Below are positions 39,935 to 49,321 of a stretch of 51,976 bases of DNA, piece after piece. Within the stretch, counting starts at the first letter, position 1, and every line of letters starts with the position of its first letter. Source of the stretch: Acidobacteriota bacterium (GTDB taxonomy: Bacteria > Acidobacteriota > Terriglobia > Terriglobales > Acidobacteriaceae); contig JAJXZT010000056.1 in NCBI GenBank assembly GCA_021779935.1, positions 1-51,976 of the forward strand, read 5' to 3'. A program made the position numbers and the translations under genes. The notes below the pieces were generated by a model that saw only the letters and a program-made list of their open reading frames with translations, ran no database searches and had not been told where the DNA came from.

Positions 39935-40612
39935 TCAAGGTAACGCGGTTGTAGAGGAGGATTTTTCCGTGACGACCGTGACGCGTATTGGAACAGGGTT
40001 TACCACTCTCACCAGCGGGTCGGCGATGTAGGCGGTCGTCGTGAACGTTGCGCGTCCAATCACGCCCGTCGCGTCCACCGGGTCCGTAATCGCGCTGTCG
40101 ATCAGCTTCACGCGCTGTTCCGGCCCCACGATTTCCAGCGTCGGCGGGTCCACCTGCGTGTAGGAAATTCTGTATCCTGCCGCGAACGTCCCGATCACCC
40201 GCGCCCGCACTTCCACTTCTTTTGTCGCCCGCCGGTCGAAGCTTACGCGCAGTTGTGTCGGAATAATCTGCATGACTTCGGCGTTGCTCGGCAGGTTGAT
40301 TTGTTTCGGCGTCAGGTTGTAGGTGCGTTCTCCCGGCTTTGCGCCCGTCATGTCGATCACCGGATGCACGCCCGACTGCGCAATCTGCCGCAGCACTCTC
40401 GCCGGCGCGCTGATCCGTATCTGCGCCTGCGGAATCATCTCGCTGCTGATTTCCAGGTTCGGCGGCACGCCATGGAACTCGATCGGCACGTTCAGCGCGA
40501 TTTCCGCCACCGGATCGCGCGCCACGCCCCACCACATTGCCAGCGCTATCGCCACCGACAGCACTTTCAGTCCGAAGTTCCGGAACACGAGTTCAGAAGC
40601 ACGCTTCCACAT
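39935..40612 (-). CDS. cdaR: YbbR-domain protein, c-di-AMP synthase regulator
   Basis: A 225-residue protein with one N-terminal membrane helix (FGLKVLSVAIALAMWWGV) and YbbR repeats facing outward (PIEFHGVPPNLEIS, RISAPARVLRQI, VRVIGTFAAGY-like). In Firmicutes CdaR binds and tunes CdaA. Firmicute homologues are longer with four YbbR units; this one has room for about two. It starts two bases after the cdaA stop and is followed by glmM, the conserved order. Confidence 0.9.
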   Translation of the reverse strand: MWKRASELVFRNFGLKVLSVAIALAMWWGVARDPVAEIALNVPIEFHGVPPNLEISSEMIPQAQIRISAPARVLRQIAQSGVHPVIDMTGAKPGERTYNLTPKQINLPSNAEVMQIIPTQLRVSFDRRATKEVEVRARVIGTFAAGYRISYTQVDPPTLEIVGPEQRVKLIDSAITDPVDATGVIGRATFTTTAYIADPLVRVVNPVPIRVTVVTEKSSSTTALP

Positions 40613-40614
40613 CT

Positions 40615-41481
40615 TCAGCGTTCCGCCTTTCTCGTGCCGCTCTCGCCGGCAAACTGTCCGTTGTCCATCGCCGCCGATTCAATCGAACTCGGCACCGAAG
40701 GTTGCGCCACGTACCGCCGCGTCAGTTCGCTCAGCCGCTGGCGCAGTTTTTCCGGCGTAATGTCGCGTTCGATGGCGCCGCTCACCGCCAGGCTGATCGC
40801 GCCCGTCTCTTCCGAAACGATCACCGAGATCGCGTCCGTCTCTTCCGTGATGCCGATACCTGCCCGGTGCCGCGTTCCCAGCTGTGTCGAGAGCAGCGGA
40901 TTCATCGAGAGCGGCAGGAAGCACGCCGCCGCTGCGATCCGGTCTTTCTGCAGGATCACTGCTCCATCGTGCAGCGGAGCGCTTGGACGGAAGATCGTCG
41001 CCAGCAGGTCGTAACTCAGCCGCGCGTCCATTGCCACGCCGCTCTCGATGTAGGTCCGCAGCCCGATCTCGCGTTCAATCACAATCAGCGCGCCCGTCTG
41101 GTTCTGCGAAAACAAATTCGCCGCCAGCACAATGTCGTCATACGCGTCGCTCACGTTGCTGGGCATGCCACGTGAAAATGTCAGCTTCCGCCCCAGCCGC
41201 GCCAGCGCGTGCCGTATCTCTATCTGGAAGATAACGATCAGTGCGAAGATGCTGTACGGCAGCATCGTCCCCACCAGCCAGTCCAGCGTCCGCAGGTTGG
41301 AGACGTGCGCAATGTAAAACGCCACCGCCAGCGCGCCCACGCCCATCAGCATGGGAGCCGCGCGCGTGCCGCGAATCAGCAATAAAATCTGGTAGATCAG
41401 CGCCGCCACCAGCGCTATGTCGACGATCGATCCCCAGCTCGACTGGGTTACTTGCGCGAAATGTCGCAAAAACTCAAGCAT
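40615..41481 (-). CDS. cdaA: Membrane diadenylate cyclase CdaA
   Basis: A 288-residue enzyme making c-di-AMP from two ATP. Three N-terminal helices span about 18-88 (IVDIALVAALIYQILLLI, MLMGVGALAVAFYIAHV, YSIFALIVIFQIEI). The DAC domain has the catalytic DGA at 172-174 (PLHDGAVIL) and RHR at 204-206 (LGTRHRAGIGI). The C-terminal extension after about 250 is short. Encoded directly upstream of cdaR and glmM; c-di-AMP typically controls potassium and osmolyte balance and cell-wall homeostasis. Confidence 0.95.
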   Translation of the reverse strand: MLEFLRHFAQVTQSSWGSIVDIALVAALIYQILLLIRGTRAAPMLMGVGALAVAFYIAHVSNLRTLDWLVGTMLPYSIFALIVIFQIEIRHALARLGRKLTFSRGMPSNVSDAYDDIVLAANLFSQNQTGALIVIEREIGLRTYIESGVAMDARLSYDLLATIFRPSAPLHDGAVILQKDRIAAAACFLPLSMNPLLSTQLGTRHRAGIGITEETDAISVIVSEETGAISLAVSGAIERDITPEKLRQRLSELTRRYVAQPSVPSSIESAAMDNGQFAGESGTRKAER

Positions 41482-41683
41482 GAGCAGACCGGGCTACCGA
41501 ACCCTCCATTGTAATGCAGCCACCCCAACCTATTTACTGGAGAATCCGCCGCCGTACCCCCCGCGTCACCTCAGCCAGTGGTGGGTGTTCACTCTTGATT
41601 TTTGGTGGAAGCCGTTGCAGATGCCTCGCGCAGGCCATTTTTGGCCTTCGCTTGTGGCTTGGTGCTTGTAGCTGGCGCCTCGC

Positions 41684-42586
41684 TTACTTCTTCGTGCTCT
41701 CCGCCTGCTCGTGGGCGTGGTAGCTCGACCGCACCAGTGGCCCCGACTCCACGTGCTTGAAGCCCATCTTCATGGCTTCTTCCTTCATGAAGCGGAACTC
41801 ATCCGGCGTGTACATCCGCTTGACCGGCAGATGGTTTTTCGATGGAGCCAGGTATTGTCCGATCGTCAGGATGTCCACTTTGCGCGCTGCCAGGTCGTGG
41901 AAGACCTGCAACAGTTCGCTCATCTCTTCGCCAATCCCCACCATCACTCCGGTCTTCGTCACCATCTTCGGGTCCAGCTCTTTCGCATGGCTCAGCAGGT
42001 TCAGCGTGCGTTCGTAGCGAGCGCCCGAACGCGCCACGCGATACAGTCGCGGCACTGTTTCCGTGTTGTGGTTCAGGATGTCCGGCTTGGCGTCGACCAC
42101 GATCTTCAGCGGTTCTTCCAATCCCTGGAAATCCGGGATCAGCACTTCCACGCTGCATCCCGGCTGCATCTCGCGAACCTGCCGGATCGTCTCGGCAAAA
42201 ACCTTTGCGCCACCCACGTTGTCGTCGTCGCGATTTACGCTGGTCACCACCGCGAACTTCAGTCCCAGTGCCTGCACTGCTTCAGCCACCCGTCGCGGTT
42301 CGTCGTAGTCAATCGGTTCGGGACGTCCCTTGGGCACCGCGCAGAAACCGCAGCGCCGCGTGCACAGGTTCCCCAGCAGCATGAACGTCGCCGTCTTGTG
42401 GTTCCAGCACTCGCCAATGTTCGGACACTGTGCCGACTCACACACCGTATGCAGGCTCAGCCCGCGTGCCAGCTTTTTCAGGTCGTGATAGTTGTCGCCC
42501 ATCGGGGCGCGCGCCTTCAGCCACTCCGGCTTCGGAGCGGGCCTACGCGGCGCAAGATCGATCTGTATGAGTTCGGTCGTAGCCAT
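41684..42586 (-). CDS. lipA: Lipoyl synthase
   Basis: A 300-residue radical SAM enzyme that inserts two sulfur atoms into octanoylated lipoyl domains. Auxiliary [4Fe-4S] ligands Cys49, Cys54 and Cys60 ([12 protein letters not shown]) and the radical SAM cluster motif Cys75-x3-Cys79-x2-Cys82 (CTRRCGFC) are present. The C-terminal [16 protein letters not shown] contains the RSSY serine that ligates the auxiliary cluster. The ATG at 42586 gives a standard length. lipB is not adjacent. The 202 bases between it and cdaA hold no recognisable gene. Confidence 0.96.
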   Translation of the reverse strand: MATTELIQIDLAPRRPAPKPEWLKARAPMGDNYHDLKKLARGLSLHTVCESAQCPNIGECWNHKTATFMLLGNLCTRRCGFCAVPKGRPEPIDYDEPRRVAEAVQALGLKFAVVTSVNRDDDNVGGAKVFAETIRQVREMQPGCSVEVLIPDFQGLEEPLKIVVDAKPDILNHNTETVPRLYRVARSGARYERTLNLLSHAKELDPKMVTKTGVMVGIGEEMSELLQVFHDLAARKVDILTIGQYLAPSKNHLPVKRMYTPDEFRFMKEEAMKMGFKHVESGPLVRSSYHAHEQAESTKK

Positions 42587-42876
42587 GGAATCTATTTACC
42601 ATTCTATGATGATCCGGCCCGTTCCCGCGACTCCGAAAGGTTTACGCGTTACTCTTGCGACTTCCCCCGCCGGGTATTGCTCGTAGCTTCTTCACTCGCA
42701 AGGGTTTCCACGTGTTTTCCGCGATTTCTCCCACTTCCGTACACATCCAGTAACGTGTGCCACATTATCGTGATTTTCCACGCTGGATGTGACCAGCGTC
42801 ACTTATACAACCCCTCCCCGCATATACTCTTCGTCAACGATTGCGGTACTGAATATTTAAGGTTTTGTGTGCAGGT

Positions 42877-45135
42877 ATGAACCAGGTTCTTCAGAATCTC
42901 CCAGAGGTCGTCCTCGTCGGCGTCCTTGTCACGATCTTCCTCTGGCTTGCAAATCGCGATCGGACGCCGCGCATGCAGCTCTGGCTGGCCGCCTGGGTTG
43001 CCGTGCTTCTGCACTTCGTCGTCCTCATGGTCGACGGACACATCCCGGATGCGCTCTCCTCGTTTCTTTCCGTCGCAACGCTCCTGCTCGCTGGCGTTCT
43101 CTTTCTCGTCTCGCTCACTTCCTTTGTTGAGGACTTCCGTCTCAGCGTCGCGATGTTTCTCGTCTGTGGCCTTCCCGTCATTGTCTATGCCGCGGCGTGG
43201 GCCTTGGATGACTCCTCTCGTACACTCTATCTGGCCGCTGTCCTGACGTTCTTCCTGGGCAGGTTTGCGCTGACCAGTTCTCTTGCGAACCGGCGGAAAT
43301 CCCTCGAAGTGCTCCTATGGGAGACGCCATTCCTGCTCTGGGCGTTCTACGCCGTCCTCCACCACGATTTCGATGGCGGCATCAATGCCATTCTCGCGGC
43401 CATATTCATGGTTTGCGGTTTCCTCTTTGTCCGGCGCATTCCGCGCATCTCCCCTGGAGTGATCGCCGCTTCCGGCGGTTTCATCGCCTGGGGACTGGTG
43501 TTTCCCGTTTCGTACCTGCTTGATGTTTACGCCCCCGGCGTACATGTTCCCGGAAGCATCTGGAACGTTCCCAAGATCATCGTCGCCCTCGGCATGATCA
43601 TGACTCTCTTCGAAGACGAATCTCGCCGCGCGCTCGCCGCCGCCAAGCGGCACAGAGATCTCTTCGACCACAACCTCGCCGGCGTCTTCCGCTCCACGCT
43701 TGACGGCCGCATCCTTGAGTGCAATGACGCTTTCGTGCACATGTTCGGATGCGGCTCGCTCGAAGAGACGCTCAATATCAACGCCACCGAGATGTACACG
43801 GATACCGACGGCCGCACCGGCCTTCTGCGGAAATTGCAGCAGCAGGGATACCTGCGCAATCACGAGGGCCAGTTCCGCCGCAAGAATGGAGAGTCTTTCT
43901 GGGCGCTCGAAAACGTCTCCCTGGTGGACGACGGCTCCGGCGGCAAAATTATCGAGGGCACTCTCTTCGATGTCAGCGACCGCAAGCTGCTGGAAACCCA
44001 GCTTCGCGAAGCGCAGAAGATGGAAGCCGTTGGCCAACTCGCCGGTGGCGTTGCCCACGACTTCAACAACGTGCTGATGATCATTTCCAGTTACGCCGAA
44101 CTGCTCGGCGAACGCATCGGAGGTTCCCCCGAACTCAGCCGCTACACCACGGAAATCCAGCGCGGCACGGAGCGCGCCGCCGCCCTTACGCGGCACCTGC
44201 TGGCCTTCAGCCGTCGCCAGGTATTGGAGCCCAAGGTTATCGACCTGAACGCCGTTCTTCTCGATGTGAGCAACATTCTCCCGCGCCTCATCGGCGAAGA
44301 TATCGAGTTCTCGCTCAACCTCGCCCCTGACCTCTGGACCGTCAAGGCCGATGCGGTGCAAATCGAGCAGGTCATCATGAACCTCGCAAACAATGCCCGC
44401 GACGCCATGCCCAATGGCGGCCTTCTGCGCGTTGAAAGTCAGAACCTCACGGTCGGCATAGGCTCCACCGTCCTGACAGGCCTTGCCCCCGGCGACTACG
44501 TTCTTCTCTCCGTCTCCGATAACGGGCAGGGAATCCCCGCGGATGTTCTCCCCCACATCTTTGAACCCTTCTTTACCACCAAGGAACTCGGCAAGGGAAC
44601 CGGCCTTGGTCTCTCCAGCGTCTATGGCATCGTCAAGCAGAGCGGCGGAGACATCAGGGTCGATAGCAAACCGGGCGTGGGAACCACCTTCCACATCTTC
44701 CTGCCGCGCTCCACGGAAGCCCTCCCTCCGCTCGCCGGTGAATCTGCTTCCACTGTTCCGTCCGGCGCCCGCGAAACTATCCTTCTCGTCGAAGACCAAA
44801 GCGAGATTCGCGACTTTCTGAGCAGCGCGTTCCAGTCTCTCGGATACAACGTTCTCAGCGCATCGGACGCGAATGTGGCCATCGAAGTCTTTCGTCAGCA
44901 TGAGGACGAGATCGATCTTCTCCTCACCGATGTCATCATGCCCGGCATGAACGGCTACGAATTGGCCTCTCTGCTGGTCAATGCCAACCCCTCGTTGCAG
45001 GTCATTTACATGACCGGCTACGCCGATCCCGAATCCATCTCCGAGGATGCCGCCACCGGTCACGCCATCCTTCACAAACCATTCACTTTGCAAGCCGCCG
45101 CCGAATACATCCGCAACGCCCTGCATGGCAAGTGA
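42877..45135 (+). CDS. Membrane hybrid sensor histidine kinase (7TM-like, PAS, HisKA, HATPase, REC)
   Basis: A 752-residue protein. About seven N-terminal hydrophobic helices span residues 8-240. A PAS domain (about 255-375, [22 protein letters not shown]) is followed by the phosphoacceptor His394 in [12 protein letters not shown]. The ATPase domain has [33 protein letters not shown] and [14 protein letters not shown]. The C-terminal receiver domain has Asp685 in [15 protein letters not shown]. The phosphate probably passes from His394 to Asp685 and on to an unknown regulator, since no response regulator gene is adjacent. The ATG at 42877 was chosen over the TTG at 42865. The signal sensed is unknown. 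Confidence 0.93.
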   Translation: MNQVLQNLPEVVLVGVLVTIFLWLANRDRTPRMQLWLAAWVAVLLHFVVLMVDGHIPDALSSFLSVATLLLAGVLFLVSLTSFVEDFRLSVAMFLVCGLPVIVYAAAWALDDSSRTLYLAAVLTFFLGRFALTSSLANRRKSLEVLLWETPFLLWAFYAVLHHDFDGGINAILAAIFMVCGFLFVRRIPRISPGVIAASGGFIAWGLVFPVSYLLDVYAPGVHVPGSIWNVPKIIVALGMIMTLFEDESRRALAAAKRHRDLFDHNLAGVFRSTLDGRILECNDAFVHMFGCGSLEETLNINATEMYTDTDGRTGLLRKLQQQGYLRNHEGQFRRKNGESFWALENVSLVDDGSGGKIIEGTLFDVSDRKLLETQLREAQKMEAVGQLAGGVAHDFNNVLMIISSYAELLGERIGGSPELSRYTTEIQRGTERAAALTRHLLAFSRRQVLEPKVIDLNAVLLDVSNILPRLIGEDIEFSLNLAPDLWTVKADAVQIEQVIMNLANNARDAMPNGGLLRVESQNLTVGIGSTVLTGLAPGDYVLLSVSDNGQGIPADVLPHIFEPFFTTKELGKGTGLGLSSVYGIVKQSGGDIRVDSKPGVGTTFHIFLPRSTEALPPLAGESASTVPSGARETILLVEDQSEIRDFLSSAFQSLGYNVLSASDANVAIEVFRQHEDEIDLLLTDVIMPGMNGYELASLLVNANPSLQVIYMTGYADPESISEDAATGHAILHKPFTLQAAAEYIRNALHGK

Positions 45136-45187
45136 TTGTCCTGTGAATGTGTAGTGACGAAGATTTCGTCCAAGAGGGTGGGAACTT

Positions 45188-45393
45188 CGCGATTCGTGTC
45201 TCGCGACTGACTCGGGGTAATTGCTTTTGCAGTTGTAGTTGCTTTTGTTGTTCTTGCCTTTAGTCCCAATTTGTCCGTGTAAATCCGTGCTCATCCGTGG
45301 CTATTTTCTTTTTGCTTTTGGCCTGATCCTATCCGCGTTCATCCGCGTAATCCGCGGCTGCTCTCGCGACTCGTGACTCGTGACTCGCGACTG
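45188..45393. repeat. Patch of simple intergenic repeats
   Basis: Between the kinase and cytochrome genes are reiterated GACTCGTGACTCGCGACT-type units (45188-45214 and 45362-45393) and reiterated ATCCGTG/ATCCGCG units (about 45271-45303 and 45331-45357). The first type also occurs at about 30136-30166, before the DUF374 gene, and a degenerate form lies near 33690 before polA. No coding potential. Dispersed intergenic repeat families are the likely explanation. Confidence 0.6.
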
Positions 45394-45397
45394 CTTC

Positions 45398-45790
45398 TCA
45401 CAACGTCTTCAGGTACGCCAGCAAATCCTGCAACTGCTGTTCCGTCAGTTTTCCGTTGAATGACGGCATCTTCGCCTTGCCCATGATGATCACGTCCGTG
45501 ATCCGTTCATCGTTGGCTGGCATTCCGCTCGGCAGGTATTGTTTCTTGTAAAGTCCTTCCAGTCCCGGCCCTTCCTTGCCGCGTGTCGAATACGGTTCGT
45601 GGCAGCGGTAGCAGTCCTGGTCGTAAACGCGCCGTCCGCGCGACTGTTGCGCGTTCAATCCCAACTGCGCGTCCGTCTTGCGGAGCTCCACGTGGCATCC
45701 GATCAATGCCGCGCTCGCCGCCAAAATCATTCCTATTGCCAGCCACTGTGTCAACGCTCGTCCACGCCTTCTCAATAGCAGTTGCACCAA
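45398..45790 (-). CDS. Cytochrome c, class I-like, lipoprotein candidate
   Basis: A 130-residue single-haem c-type cytochrome. The N-terminal hydrophobic segment ends ASAALIGC, a possible lipobox with Cys32, so the protein is either membrane-anchored or lipidated on the periplasmic side. The haem site CYRCH is at 60-64 and the likely axial Met lies in KAKMPSFNG (about 108). The end LTEQQLQDLLAYLKTL is the usual last helix. The start is TTG 45790 or GTG 45787 behind AGGAG. It probably moves electrons in respiration; its partner is unknown. It is divergent from the YeaO-type gene, 30 bases apart. Confidence 0.88.
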   Translation of the reverse strand: MVQLLLRRRGRALTQWLAIGMILAASAALIGCHVELRKTDAQLGLNAQQSRGRRVYDQDCYRCHEPYSTRGKEGPGLEGLYKKQYLPSGMPANDERITDVIIMGKAKMPSFNGKLTEQQLQDLLAYLKTL

Positions 45791-45820
45791 GGTTCGCTCC
45801 TGGAGTTAACATCTTAACGT

Positions 45821-46249
45821 ATGCGCATTCGTCTCAAGCGTGTTTACGAAGCTCCCGCTCGCGGCGACGGTGCGCGCATTCTTGTCGACCGCCTCTGGCC
45901 CCGCGGTCTTAGTAAGGACTCCGCGGCCCTCACCGAGTGGATGCGCGATCTCGCGCCCTCCAACGAATTGCGCCGCTGGTTCCATGCCCATCCCGTGCAG
46001 TGGCCCGCCTTCCGCAAACGATACATCGAGGAGCTCGCCTCGCCCGCCGCCAGCGCCGCGCTCGAACGCCTGCACGATATCGCCGCGCGCCGCGCCACCG
46101 TGACCTTGCTATTCGCCTCGCGCAACGTCGAACAAAACAACGCTGTCGTTCTTAAGGATTTGCTCGAAGGCGAACGCAAGCCGCCCACTGGCACGGGCCC
46201 CGTTCGCGCCGTGTCCTCGGGCCGTTCGCGCGCCGCCCGTAGAGGTTGA
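45821..46249 (+). CDS. DUF488 family protein, YeaO type
   Basis: A 142-residue DUF488 protein of the YeaO branch, shown by RIRLKRVYEAP at the N terminus, ILVDRLWPRGLSKDSAAL, WMRDLAPSNELRRWF and LLFASRNVEQNNAVVL. About 20 extra residues at the end are low-complexity and basic. Function unknown. It is followed 27 bases later by the DUF3891 gene on the same strand. Confidence 0.88.
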   Translation: MRIRLKRVYEAPARGDGARILVDRLWPRGLSKDSAALTEWMRDLAPSNELRRWFHAHPVQWPAFRKRYIEELASPAASAALERLHDIAARRATVTLLFASRNVEQNNAVVLKDLLEGERKPPTGTGPVRAVSSGRSRAARRG

Positions 46250-46276
46250 AATCATCTTGATTGGAAAGGTTTATCC

Positions 46277-47122
46277 ATGATTTTCCGGCGCGGCACTGAC
46301 GAACCCCTTCCGCTTACTCCTCCCGTGGATCGTCCCATCCCTGCCTGGGATGCCATTGCCGCAACGCAGCAGAACCGTACGCCTTCCGACTGGTTCATCC
46401 CGCAGTCCGATCACGCGCATATCTCCGGTGCTCTGGCCGCCGCCTTTGACCGCGAACTCTTTCCCGGCCTCACGCCGGAAATTCTCGAAGCCATCCGCCT
46501 CCACGACGAAGGCTGGGTCCCTTGCGATGGCGTCGCCGAATCGCCCCGGTCGCCTGCTGTCGCCGACAGTGGCCGTGCGCTTTCGTTCTTCCAAATGGCC
46601 CCCGCCGTTTTTCTCCGCGCCTGGCAGCGCTCCATCGACTCCGCCATCGCCATCGGCCCTGCCGCCGGACACATCGTCAGCAGCCATTTCCGTCTTCTCG
46701 CCGGCCACCGCCTCCGCTCCTCGGCGGATACCTCCGAGGACACGCACGCCATTGAGAGTTTCTCCGCCTTTGAACTCCTCCGCGAAGCCTCACTCGCACC
46801 CGCCTCCGGGTTCACTTCCGAGCAGCTTTCCCGTTTCCTCACCGTTCTTCAATTTTGCGATGTCCTATCGCTCTATCTGTGCAGCAATCCCGGCGTCCCT
46901 GTCGTCTTCACGCACAACTTCGACCGTGGCTTGCTCTCCGCGCCGAACCCGGCCCCGGCGTCGTCCACGTCCGCCCCCGTCTCTTCGCCGAACCCTTCTC
47001 CGTGGCCATCTCCTGCGTCCGCTTTTCCGGCGACGTCCACCACACTCGTTCCGAACACATTCAGCTCGACTGAGCCCGCCTGCCACTCGGTAACGTCGTC
47101 ATGCATAACGGAGGTACCATGA
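46277..47122 (+). CDS. DUF3891 family protein, probably frameshifted near its C terminus
   Basis: A frame of 281 codons. The first 215 residues fit the DUF3891 family: SDWFIPQSDHAHISGALAAAF, IRLHDEGWVPCDG, AGHIVSSHFRLLAGH and FCDVLSLYLCSNPG. From about residue 216 the frame turns into Ser/Pro/Thr-rich sequence that is not family-like, while another forward frame reads VRPRLFAEPFSVAISCVRFSGD and stops at 47073. This suggests a single-base loss around 46930-46970 in the genome or the assembly. The intact protein would be about 265 residues. Biochemical function unknown. Confidence 0.7.
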   Translation: MIFRRGTDEPLPLTPPVDRPIPAWDAIAATQQNRTPSDWFIPQSDHAHISGALAAAFDRELFPGLTPEILEAIRLHDEGWVPCDGVAESPRSPAVADSGRALSFFQMAPAVFLRAWQRSIDSAIAIGPAAGHIVSSHFRLLAGHRLRSSADTSEDTHAIESFSAFELLREASLAPASGFTSEQLSRFLTVLQFCDVLSLYLCSNPGVPVVFTHNFDRGLLSAPNPAPASSTSAPVSSPNPSPWPSPASAFPATSTTLVPNTFSSTEPACHSVTSSCITEVP

Positions 47123-47189
47123 CCCTATCTCCAGCTTGCATGGCGCCCCTCTTCGTGCTGGAATACTCATCACTTCCCCGTACGACGCC

Positions 47190-47582
47190 ATGACAAAGCG
47201 AGATGCTCCATCACCCCGCGCATTGCAGGAATATCTTGAGGCGCTCGCTCGCAGTGCCGAGGAGCCCGCCTCTCGCTCCCGCACCTTGGATCTTCTTCGC
47301 TCCTATGCCGAGGTCTGTTTCCAGGTCCGTGGAGGCTCGAATTGCGCCACCTGCCGTACCCATGTCCGTCACGTCCTGTCCGTCATCTCCGAGCGCGCCA
47401 ATGGCGACGTTCATGAGTTCCCCTGCCTCTGCACCCGTTGTTTTGAAGCCGAACGCTCCATCTCCCGGCGCATCACCATCTGCCTCGGCAACACCGCCGT
47501 CGAATATCCATGCAAGGACAGCATCGACGACAGCGTACCTCTTCCGCCGCCCATCCCTCGCCACCGCGGCATGGGTTTCTAG
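47190..47582 (+). CDS. Cys-rich conserved hypothetical protein
   Basis: A 130-residue soluble protein of unrecognised family. An N-terminal helical part (ALQEYLEALARSAEEPASR) is followed by a probable metal site: Cys-x2-Cys in CATCRTHVRH, two nearby histidines, then CLCTRCFEAE with three cysteines. The spacing resembles a treble-clef-like zinc domain, but I cannot name one. It follows the DUF3891 gene and precedes convergent dacB. The ATG at 47190 was chosen because the helical part starts there. Codon use fits a real gene better than the opposing frames. Confidence 0.65.
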   Translation: MTKRDAPSPRALQEYLEALARSAEEPASRSRTLDLLRSYAEVCFQVRGGSNCATCRTHVRHVLSVISERANGDVHEFPCLCTRCFEAERSISRRITICLGNTAVEYPCKDSIDDSVPLPPPIPRHRGMGF

Positions 47583-47599
47583 CCGTCCTTTTCGCGCAA

Positions 47600-47624
47600 T
47601 AGAAAACCGGAGCTTTCGCCCCGG
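47600..47624 (-). terminator. Terminator of dacB
   Basis: On the minus strand, stem CCGGGGC and GCTCCGG (one G-T pair) closes a GAAA tetraloop (47624-47607) and is followed by TTTTCT. It lies 40 bases behind the dacB stop. Confidence 0.65.
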
Positions 47625-47662
47625 CGCTTCTACTTTCCGACTTTCAGACCTTCCGACCTGCT

Positions 47663-49228
47663 TTACTTCTTTCCTTCCACCACGTCAGTCACAATCTGGT
47701 CGATCACGTCATGCGCCTGTTTTCCCGTCAGCATGTGGTTGTTCGTCAGGATTGAGAACACGATGCGCTGGCCTTTTAGCGTCGTTGTGAACCCGGAGAG
47801 TGCGTTGACGTGTCCCAGCGATCCGGTCTTCGCGTGCACCCGGCCCAGCATCACTGCGCTTTTGAAGCGGTCTGCCAGTGTGCCGTCCACTCCGCCCACC
47901 GGGAAGGCGTCGATGTACGTCTGTCCCCATGGCTGTTTTGACGCGTAGGTCAGCAGCTTTACGATCGCATGCGGCGTCACTAGGTTCTGCCGCGAGAGTC
48001 CCGACCCGTCGTAGAACACGTATTCATCCGGACGTATATCGGCCTGCGTCAGCCATCCCCGCTCCACTTCCAGTCCGCCTTCTATGCTGCCGCTCGTCCC
48101 TTTTATTTTTCCCAGCAGACGCAGCATCAGCTCCGCGTGCAGGTTCTGGCTCACCTTGTTGGTCACCTTCACGTCGTCCGCCAGCGGCATCGACACGTGT
48201 TCTGCCAGCACCGTCGGTTGCGGCGCCATCGGCTTCCGAGCCTCCTGTCCGCCGCCCGCTGAAGCCACCGTCGTCACGCTGAATGTAGAGAGCGACGACG
48301 GGTCCGTATGCTTCGTCACCGGCTTGCCGTAGATCGCGATGCCTCTCTGCTCCAGCAGTTGATACATCAGTTCCGCCGCGAACTTCGCCGGATTATCAAT
48401 CGCCAGCATTTGCGACGCTCCCGGGTCGTCCACCGGAATCGTCCCATACAGCGTCAGCGTCTCCGATCCCGGTTGCCGGCTCGCGTAGAGTTTCCTTGGC
48501 CCCGTGCCCGCCGGAGTAGTCGTTATCCGGTTGTCGATCTTGTAATACTCCGGAAACGGCGTGATGTTGATGAACGCCTTGTCGCCCACGTTCGCTCCCG
48601 GCAGAATGCTGACGAAAATCACGTTGTCGTTGATCGTCAGTGCCGACACTGGCGCGCCCCAATCGAACACCAGGTCATCCTGCGACCAGCCTTCTCCGTA
48701 GCGCTCGTAGACGTAGTAGCTGTCGTCTCCCACAATGTTGCCGTCGATCACCTTCACGCCGCGCGCCGCCACCTGGTCCGCCATGTCTTCCAGTATCTTC
48801 GTTGCCGGCAGCGTCCGTTCTGTCTTCACGCTGTAGGGAAGCACTCTTCCGCTCAGGTTCGGATCGCCTCGTCCCACCAGCACCAGGTCGCCGTTCAGCC
48901 GCCCATATTTGTCGATCGTCCCGTTCGACTCCATCGTCGTCCGGAAGCGGTAATCCGGTCCGATCAGCGCCAGCGCTGCCGCCGTCGTAAACAGCTTGGT
49001 GTTTGACGCCGGTGTAAACAACTTCTCCGCGTCGTGTGAGTACACCGTCCGGCCCGTGTCCAGGTCGACGATCTCTATGCCCCAGAACCCCCGCGATACA
49101 TCGGGCTGTTCCAGCAGCGCATCGATCCGCCCGGCCAGGCCCTTTTCTTTTTCCTTCGGTCCGGCGAAGGCAGGAACGCTCAACACCACGATCAATACGG
49201 CAGCGAATAATAAACGTAGGCGTCGCAT
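47663..49228 (-). CDS. dacB: D-alanyl-D-alanine carboxypeptidase/endopeptidase (PBP4, DacB family)
   Basis: A 521-residue periplasmic penicillin-binding protein of peptidase family S13 that trims peptidoglycan peptides and cross-links. The signal peptide is MRRLRLLFAAVLIVVLSVPAFA. The catalytic SxxK is SNTK at 75-78 (FTPASNTKLF), SxN lies in YDGSGLSRQN, and KTG is in HAKTGSLGHVNALSG. The typical insertion between SxxK and SxN (VIDGNIVGDDSYY, NDNVIFVSILPG) is present. It is divergent from folP, with 93 bases between the starts. Confidence 0.94.
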   Translation of the reverse strand: MRRLRLLFAAVLIVVLSVPAFAGPKEKEKGLAGRIDALLEQPDVSRGFWGIEIVDLDTGRTVYSHDAEKLFTPASNTKLFTTAAALALIGPDYRFRTTMESNGTIDKYGRLNGDLVLVGRGDPNLSGRVLPYSVKTERTLPATKILEDMADQVAARGVKVIDGNIVGDDSYYVYERYGEGWSQDDLVFDWGAPVSALTINDNVIFVSILPGANVGDKAFINITPFPEYYKIDNRITTTPAGTGPRKLYASRQPGSETLTLYGTIPVDDPGASQMLAIDNPAKFAAELMYQLLEQRGIAIYGKPVTKHTDPSSLSTFSVTTVASAGGGQEARKPMAPQPTVLAEHVSMPLADDVKVTNKVSQNLHAELMLRLLGKIKGTSGSIEGGLEVERGWLTQADIRPDEYVFYDGSGLSRQNLVTPHAIVKLLTYASKQPWGQTYIDAFPVGGVDGTLADRFKSAVMLGRVHAKTGSLGHVNALSGFTTTLKGQRIVFSILTNNHMLTGKQAHDVIDQIVTDVVEGKK

Positions 49229-49321
49229 GGGAATGCTTGGATTCTAGCTGATTTCCCGCCTTCGCACGTTGTTTTCGCCCCCTACAGCCATTTCTCCCCG
49301 CCTCCGTTAGAATCGGAACCG

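Noticed and set aside
41482-41683. Search for a small gene or riboswitch between cdaA and lipA
   Set aside because: No frame with plausible composition and no recognisable conserved RNA element; left as plain intergenic sequence.
43315-45294. 659-codon frame antisense to the hybrid kinase
   Set aside because: The opposite strand has every histidine kinase and receiver motif; the antisense product shows no family pattern and no ribosome site.
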